From the NCBI GenBank assembly GCA_963576725.1, contig OY755242.1, forward strand, positions 62,810,324 through 62,874,323: a stretch of 64,000 nucleotides of DNA, written 5' to 3'. This document shows, in pieces, positions 1 to 9,300 of the stretch. Position numbers and translations under genes: made by a program. This DNA comes from Azorinus chamasolen. Its lineage: Eukaryota; Mollusca; Bivalvia; Cardiida; Solecurtidae. The notes under the pieces are model-generated. The model saw nothing but the letters and a program-made list of their open reading frames with translations, was not told where the DNA came from and did not search any database. Numbering within the stretch: the first letter of the stretch is position 1; the number at the start of each line of letters is the position of its first letter.

Positions 1-165
1 TGGTGTTTCCTGCATGACTCATTTTTGTACTTTTAAAATTGTGTTGTTTGAAACCATTGTGTTAAATGGAGCATTTGCTCCTATAGAAGCAAATGCTCTA
101 TTTATCACAATGGTTTCATAAAGTGACTTCTATAGATGTGCAAAAATGCGTCACTAGGAGATAAT
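1..165. mobile_element. Hairpin MITE family 1, partial copy at window edge
   Basis: Family 1 is defined by a central palindrome, GAGCATTTGCTCC and its complement, flanked by AACCATTGTGATAAATA and its complement. This copy keeps the whole hairpin (about 50-118) and the right flank (AAAGTGACTT...). The usual left part beginning TTAACCCATTACCTCAT is missing, so it is cut on the left or joined to other repeat DNA. It lies upstream of the first visible exon of gene A, probably in its first intron. Confidence 0.75.
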
Positions 166-331
166 ATGTTAAAGTAATACTATCATAAGAGGAATTGCAG
201 CACGGAACGTTGAGAGTCCGGCGACACCAAACTTTTAAAAGTGGCTTATATTCTGAAAATAAGTGATATATCTTGCATACTATATATACATGTATCTAAT
301 TATTCTGCATTGTGATTTGTCATATTTATAG

Positions 332-523
332 ATGGGTCAGCTAAGAGGATATCCCTCGGCCAGTTCAAGAAATAGTTTCAACTGGACTAGATGTGACAAG
401 ACCGGATCGCCTTTGAATATAAAGATCTTGTGTATGGAACCGGATCCATTGAAGTTGGGTGAAAATGTCACAGTCACGTTCTTGGGAAATTTATCTAAGG
501 ACATTGGAGAAACCGCCATTGAG
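332..523 (+). CDS. Gene A exon 2 (N-terminal GM2A-like strands)
   Basis: 64 codons between a TTTATAG acceptor and a GAG|gtatgg donor, phase 0 at both ends. It encodes FNWTRCDKTGSPLN, then ILCMEPDPLKLGENVTVTF and a strand ending AIE. The length equals gene C exon 2 (192 nt) and the acceptor region (CATTG TGATTTGTCATAT...) is also conserved with gene C. The in-frame ATG at the exon start is a phase-0 junction codon, not the likely start, because genes B and C have a separate signal-peptide exon. Confidence 0.85.
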
Positions 524-3281
524 GTATGGCACATATACAACCTAACAGTAATATAGATCAACTGTACGTCAGTCGGTCCAAATTTGACTGTTTAGCAAAG
601 ACGAATTGAGATCGTTCATACAGTTGACTGTTAAATTGGGGGTAGCAAGTCATGCAGCTAGAGTGTAAATCTGATCTTTATGGAATCCGAATAGTTGGTT
701 TCCCACATTCAATATTTTCCCCTTTCCTTCATATAGACGATTCCAGAAAAAAAGTTATTACCTGATTATCTCCCCCTGACTACTCTCCCCGTCCGCCATT
801 ACAGGACTGAACATATTAGCCAAATTTAGCTCAACTCTGAAGGATTCATGATTATTTTAATTACATACGATAATGCTGTATAAACTGAGCGGAGGGAAAG
901 CAGTGTGTAGTTGTTGGATGTGTTAACAGCCAGAAACATACGATTGGGAAAAGTCATGTTGTGAACTACACAAAATTGAACATAAAGAACATAAAGAATG
1001 TCCCTATTTGATGCCGTTCAAGCTACATTACATGCCGGCGAATTAAGAAAAACGAAGAGTCTGGTTAAAAGCCTGGAATCGAAAATACTTCAATCCATCT
1101 TCACGAACTGTCGTAATTTTAGCTACATGTAAAGTTTTTAGTTTGTCGTTATTTTGTAAGTTTTCTCCCTAAATCCGTATGTGTTTTACCGTGTCAGGCA
1201 TATTTGGGCCGACTCGTTTTAGAAAGACTGCACCGAATTACTCAGATGTATGAAATATCTATTTTATTCGCTGAATTCGTTTCATAAAGACAAGTGGTTA
1301 TTGGTTAATTGTCAAACTTTCCTTGCTGAATATTTATGTCAGAAAAGATGACATGATTATTATTTATTAGCTGATTGTTTGATAATGGTGTAGCTACACA
1401 ATACTTTTGTTTGTACTGGTAGAAAATGTAGAGTAACATCTGTTAACATTTCATAAGCAAACAGATTGGGTCCTGATCTTTTGGCCACAACAGGCGCCTT
1501 CAGATCTGGGTATCTCTGTTTGTATGGTAATGGGATAAGCAAACAGAGCAGACCACCTGATCAAACATCTTCACTTTGAGCAATCTGATCTGAATCTTGT
1601 CTGTTTGCAACGGTTTTTTCTATAGGGTTAAGGATTTTAACTCATTCCCTCATATAAACGTGTTCACGCATTTGCAAACAGAGCAGACCCAGATCCGATG
1701 GTTCATGTAGGATCATTCAAATTGAGCAGGGTCTGCTCTGCTCTGCTCAGCTTTCTAAAATGGCTACAATGCACCGCCTTCCATATTTCATTATAACTGT
1801 TTTTTCAACTAATATCAATATTGATGTTTTGAATAAACATAGAACAAGGAATAAGCACATTTTTATGAATTGTATAATTATGAAAACATTCTTATTATTC
1901 TGTTGCGTTGTGATGATTAAACCTTTGACTACTGAAAATCTAAAGTGGAACGGCCCATCATTGTTTAACTGTAGATTTCATGATTCATTATATAAGACTT
2001 AAATTTGATAGATGATTTTGAAGACCCAGATCAGAGAGTTGCTTTGTTTGGGTCTACATTGTTTTGAAATGTCAGTATACTTTTGTTTCCCGCATTCACA
2101 GATTTGAACAATACAAACAATTTGTTTTTAATACATGAAAATAAATTGTGTTAGACAGTTTGAGACAATATTATAACATGACTTACTCAGCCTAAACACT
2201 GCTAATTTACTAACTAGATATGGGGATCAACGGTGTAAGATGGTCAGTAAATATCCTATGTTCTCAGCAGGGGGCAATGGTTTAGTGATCACATAACTGC
2301 CATCTATAACACTTTCTTATCAACAAAGTATTGCATTATTACGTAACAGTTAAAATTCTAATAAGACAAAAATGCCAAACAATTTGCCAATTATCTAAAG
2401 TTACGATTTGTAAGTATCCCGAAAAATAGAAGAAAACTATATTTTGACTAATCAGATTTATGCCTTAGCATAGAATCCCAACGTTCTGGGTTATTCTTCG
2501 CCCATTCCAATATGTATGGAAAAATAGTCAAACAGGGAGAGCCACACACGAAATGACACTGCACAAAACACCATCAAACAAGAAACGGTATAGCCACAAG
2601 ACAAAACATAACAGGACGCATATCAAGACGAAAAACATTAGACACTAAGCATAATAATTAACAAAATTGACCATAGGCTGAAAGCAGGAGTACCGCCTTG
2701 GAACGGTCAGTAACTAAAATAAGCTACTGGGGGACTTAAACCTGGTTTACGGGTACCCAACCTCGTCCTTATCCCACTTTCACCAAAGTCAAAATGTAAA
2801 TAAAATTCCCCCTCCAGACAACTTCACAACATGAATAACCATGTGTGCCAAAATGAAATGACTTTAAAATAAACGTTAGAGGTAAACAAGCGACGTCATC
2901 ATTTAAATGACGTCATAATTTAAAAGTACGGGAAAACTATATGAAACACTTCTACACCGACATTTTATAAAAAATAAATCGCAAGAAGATACAATTTATA
3001 CTAGTGGATATTAAGTATGTACAACTGTTTTGTTTGAAATAGAATGAACTTGACATCGTAGACATGTACTCGATGACTATTCAGAGGTCAGAGCAGCTGT
3101 GGAGAAGTCATTTGGAGTACGACAGAACTGGCAAAATACAAATATCTAATTTCCTCCCTCCGTAAACGGGTTTAAGAGGGAATCTTCATAGAGTATTAAG
3201 TCTTTTCCGTCGTCGCACAAGCAAAGAGGAAAGCATAATGACCAACCAAGTCTTTAGGTTGTTGGACTGTTAAATAAATTA

Positions 3282-3328
<47 letters not shown>

Positions 3329-6300
3329 TAAACAATAGATGATAACATTTGTATTTTTATTATGCACTAGTCATTCGCAACCTGTTAATAGGTGACTGTA
3401 TGATGAATTGAACATTGGTAATCTGGAACCGAATTATAGGATACCTATACATAATCTATGAAAGGGATTTGGAACCAAACCATCTGAAACTTATTATTAC
3501 CTTATAAAAGCTTGCAGATTAAACGAAAACAAAAACAGTTAGAAACTGCACTGTTTAATGCAGAGGTGCAGATTTTGGGTACCATAATTACTTTTTTGGA
3601 CTCGGTCTTCAAGTGGCACAAAATGCTTCCAAAGTTCGCTAGATGAAGTGATAGTAAATCATGTTAAAAACGTATTTTAAACCTAAAAAACTAACATTAA
3701 TTCATACATGGAGTAAATTCTCGACCCAGTGCGTTAACAATTCTTAAATATCGTACCGGTATACACTTAACGGAACTTCTAACGCTAGCTTTAGTCTTTA
3801 TTTATTATTTTAAAAACCACTATACGAGTATACTTAAAAGTTAATTCAAATAATAAATATAATATTAGATACATTCTGTAAAAATATTATTGCAAACGAT
3901 CCATTTGTTATCAAATTACAATCGCTTAAAGATAAGACTCCCAAATTCGAAAGTCACAAAATTTGCTGTTCACACAGTGCAATGTGACAGACTGCCCATA
4001 TAAAAAAATCATTGCTTTTGGGTTTTGCGTGCATTCACATTTAATTTTTACTCGAACTTAAAAGTTTCATTCTACATCTACTAAAAACCCGTTAAAGTGA
4101 CACTACTGTATATTTTTCGAAAACTATGCTGCTGGGAAGACAATTACCTTTGATTAGAGCGCCTGGTAATTCTGTTTTTAAGGGTACCGTTACACTGTTC
4201 GAAATTTAAACCATTTTGCACATTTTTAAGGGTGCCGTTACACTGTCTGAAATTTAAACCATTCTGCACATGGAACTTGTGGAACCCGCTACCCCTAATT
4301 AGAACCCATGGTAATAATAATTTCACTTAATTTATGTTGAACTGTGAGTTAGAAAATGCCTGGAATATCTAGACATCAAAGGGCTCAACTTGTTGGTATG
4401 ATAGAAGGCATTGCTACTTATGGACAGGTCAGGTTTTCATATTGTTGTATTTCTTAATCTTAACAATGTGTCATTTAGATGTTGGTTGAATAAAGTCATG
4501 ATAATAATTATAATGATAAAATAGTATAATCCTTATCTAAAATGCAACAGTCTAATTTCGGGCCGCTGCCTTTTTCAACATACACCGGGGCAGTGTCAAA
4601 CGTATTTTGAACAAGTTTCGTCAGACTGGGTCAGTCAGTGATTTGCCTAAACAGCCTAGGGGTCGCGTACACCAGCACTTATGAAACATGGCTCGAACCG
4701 TGGTCGAAACGGCAAAGGCCACTATCGGAACGCACCGCTGTGCTATAAATGACATAACTACGATTCTGGTTACGTGAGAACGGCCTACGCCGAAGACGCC
4801 CTTAATTTAGAATCGTCCTCACTGAACGTCACAGACGTGATTGTTTACAATGGACCGGCAGGTTCGTTTGACAAGAGCGGACTGGGCACTTGTTCTTTTT
4901 ACAGATGAGTCACGCTTCAATTTGGAATGAAAAAGACGGTCGCTTGCGGGTAAATCGCAGAAGGAACGGGCGGTTTAGGGACAATTGTCTTATTTAGAAA
5001 CCTAGATTTGGTGTGATGATTTGGGCGGTCTCTCTCTCAACAAAAAGACTGCTATAATTGTTATTCTCGGCAATCTAAACTCCGTCAGATATCGCGATAA
5101 GATACTTAAGTGCCTGAGTGTATTCAACATCTGCGGTTCGAGCCCTATTTCGTAAGTGCTGGTTTACGCGACCCCTAGGCTGTCTGGGCAAATCGATGAC
5201 TGACCCAGTCTGATGTAACTTGTTCAAAATATGTTTGACACTGCTCCGGTGTATGTTGAAAAAGGCTGCGGCCTGAAATTAGTTGCATTTTAAATAAGGA
5301 TGCTATTATTATTATTACTTTATTCAACCAACATCTAAATGATACATTGTTAAGATTAAGAAATACAACAATAAGTAAACATGACCTGCCCATAAGTAGG
5401 ACTACCTTTTATTATACAAATAATTTGAGCCATTTGATGTATAGATATTCTATACACTTTTCAAAGTCACGGTTCAAACGCATGAAGTTGAAATTAAATT
5501 AAATCATAATTACATGTGTTGTAATTAGGAATAGCGGTTTCCACAAGTCTCATGTGCAGAATGGTTTAATTTCGAACAGTGTAACAGTACCCTTAAAACA
5601 GAATTACCAGGCATTCTAATCAAAGGTAGTCTTCCAGGCAACATAGTTTTCGAAAAATGTACAGTAGTGTCACCTTAATGAGTATTCAGTCGATGTAGAA
5701 TTAAACTTTCAAGTTTGAGTAAAATGAAATGTGAACACAAGCAAGACCCAAAAGCAATGATTTTTATATGCGCATTCCGTCCCATTACACATTGCGTAAA
5801 CAGCAACTTTTGTGACTTTTGATTCTGGGAGTTTTATCTTTAATCGAGTGTAATTTGATAATAAATGGATTGTTTGCAATAAAAAAAATTACAGAATGTG
5901 TCTAATATGATATTTATCATTTGTATGAACTTTCAAGTAAATTCTTACAGTGGCTTTTAAAAAATAAATAAAGACTAAAAGTAGCGTTAGAAGTTCCGTT
6001 AAGTGTATATTCCTCGTCGGGCCACTACATAGTTTATGTAAGAACTTGAAGATTCACGAATAGTCCTCTGCATGATTCTATTAGATAATTCTTTTCTTCT
6101 TCAAAGCCATAGAGCATAACTAAAAAAGAAAATAATGATAATCTAAACGTTAATGTTTGTTTCTACTTATGATCTTCGAGTTCATCCACAATGGGTGTCT
6201 GTTAAAACAAATTCTGTGAAAACGTTGATGCCTTTTCTTGCTTTTTTCATCAGTCCTGTGATGGCGGACAGGTCACGTGACATTCAAAATGGCGGCACTT

Positions 6301-9300
6301 TCAATTACTGCTCATTAACAGACTCAATAAAACCTAGTCTGCAATTTTCTCTTTTTGTGTTGGAATATTTTTGCTTTTGGGGGATCACCTCCCTTCAGAA
6401 TTTATTAAAAATAGAATCGTCTATAAACACATTTTTCACGCATTTGCCTATTGGAGTCGTCTGTTTAGGGTCTGCTGTGTCTGCTTATGGAATGATATAA
6501 ACATGATTCTACTGTTTCAGACTGAGCCAAAACATTCTACCTGTGCACATATGCCAATATCAAAAATCAGCTAATAAATATTTATGATGTCATTACTTTT
6601 TATATGAATTTTAAACCACTAATAATCAGTATGTCATTATTTCTTACATTAATATTAATCTGGTTAAATGGACGAAATATTTTATAAATAGCAATTTATT
6701 TAAACGACTACTGTGTATTCACTCAACAAACAACCTGCCAATCTAGAGAGAGTGTGTGCTGTTGATGCATTTTCGTTGTTTTTGTTTTTATCGTTTAGCT
6801 TGTAGCGGATATCAAAATGAAAATAGATGGTAACTATGAGGGGATATGCTATTTCATTGGAAACGCTTTTTGCTACAGACAAAACATTTGCGATGATCTG
6901 GGGAATGGAACCTGTCCTTTCAAGGAGGTACGTTTTTGGACAAGGTCACGTGAGAATACATGTATGTCCCCTGGGGTTTACTGCGGTCATAGCGGTGACT
7001 TCTAATCGGAGGTACCACTGTAACCTTTATGGCCCTTGGTCAATTTTACTAAGATTTCATTCGATCAAACTTTTTAGAAACTATTACCCAATTTGCTCCC
7101 ACGATCCCATATATAGGACGTATGCAAACAGTGTAGACTCTGACCAGACGCTGCATAATGCGGCGTCTGATCAGAGTCTACAATGTTTGATAGAAAATGC
7201 AATATAAAACAGAACAAAAATGTAAATTTAGACCAGACATCCCTTTGATAAAAGATAGACTAATCCAATATATAAGCATGAAAGAAACCACTGGGAGCTA
7301 ATGGGTTAACTAAGTTTCAAACAGATTAAAACCTGATCCAAGCCGTTTGCAAATGCAAGACAGGTCCGCACGTTTTTTGATAAATGGTAATACATGTTTG
7401 TCTGGCGTGTAACACATTGCATAGACGCTCATTCAAAACGTACAGAAGAATCTGTATTATACGGCCATCAAAAAGAGATGTAAGTATGCGTCTGTAAGAC
7501 AGGAAGTAGCTTAACCCATCACCTCATAGGCTATTTTAGATCCAACCACTTTGAATAAATCTACCGAAAAGGAGCATTAACTAGAGAAAAGGAAAGTTTT
7601 GGAATTGTGTAGTTTGAAACCATTGCGATAAGTAGAGCATTTGCTAATATAGGAACAAATGCTCTATTTATCACAATGGTTTCACAGAGTGACTTTTACA
7701 GAGTTGTCAAACGTCTTCAATATGAGGGAATGAGTTGATACAGGTCAAAAGTAGTGCCGAAAGCTCCGATATGAGCTTTTTGTATTACTTTTTCCCTGCA
7801 TTAAGCATCTTCCCCTATGTTAAAGAAATGAAGGGCTGCTTAAGACAGGTTCTACCTACATGCTGAGTCCAAATTTGAGATTCAGAACAATATTGTTGTT
7901 TTTTTTATTATTGAGTCATCATTGTTGAAATGTTCCATGCTCTAAATATTCTATTGTTACCGGTACTAACGGTTACATGCCTTCTCAAATTTTCGCCAGC
8001 TAAGCGCGACCTACACGACACTGGCAAATAGCTTAGATCCAGATGAGACACCGAGTAGCTCGGCTTATTATGATAATCCAAAATTGTTGCCAGTAGGTCA
8101 ATAGTTTCTCAAAGGTTTGAATGAATCAAAAGTACGTGAAAATTGTTAAGGTTCGGAGCTGAAACAAACATCATTTAAGTAGAAAAATGCATTGCCTGCT
8201 ATAAAATTTGTTTAAGCTCATGTATATTACTTGTGAGGCGGAAATAAAGAGAAAGCGCACATATCACCATACTGATAGCACCTCACGGTGCCTTACACAT
8301 ACCGTGGGGAGTATTTAGCCATAACCCAGAACACCTTATCATAGCTGTTTCCGGTTTAGATCATAAAACGTGTTCAATCTCGTTCTAGATCACTTCCTAG
8401 ACTTTTGGACTGGAATATATTATTTTTCAGACCAAAGCAGTGCAGCACGTACGCCCTCTGTAACCCTTTAAATATTAATAAAAATTAATATACTTTTTTT
8501 GCTTTTCTTGTGTATTTGAAATTTTTCACAGGTATAACCAATTATACGTTTTTCCAGAGCCAGACTCTTTGTGGTGACTATTATGTCTATATGGATGACA
8601 TAGTTTAAAACAAAACACAGCTCGTGTGATAGGGTTATATTTATTATTCTACAAAACTAAAAACAACGTGTTCGGCGCTTTATCTAAATACCCGGATGAT
8701 CTTTTTGTGTGTCATAATAAGCACATTACCGTAATAGTTACCATACTATGAACATATTGGATACTACAGTGACTTTCACACAGTTAGTGACAACCATTCC
8801 AAGGATTGTTTCAGTAGCTGTGTTGTACCGCTAAGGCATTTTGTTCCATCAGTGGCAATTTGTCTTCAGAGCTCTGGACACGAGCGAATTTAAAACACCA
8901 GACCAGGCAAAATATAGCGCACCGCGTGTTTTGCACAGTGACGTCACGGTGCATACCCTGCCAAATCCGGGAATGGAAAGAACATGTCGCATGCAAATCT
9001 GCTTCACATTTTAAAAACAGGATGGGATCTGCTATTATATATAGCGTGTCAAATGTCAATATTAAGCACTGAGCCTTTGTCGTTGATGAATACTTATGGG
9101 AATTACCGGGTGTCGGCGTTGACGAGCAGACGGATTTCGTCTAGCCTATTCAGATATTTTTTACCGAGATTTGGATTATCCCACATCCCCTCTTGAACCT
9201 TCGTTAAGCATGAACCATAGAATGACATTCTCGGTGTTTCTACCTAGAAGAACAGCTATACTTTCTCTGCATCTCTACGTTTTACCTCCAAGTATGACCT

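Noticed and set aside
1760..2002. 80-codon open frame with a hydrophobic part
   Set aside because: Runs through a decayed hairpin MITE; no splice or family support.
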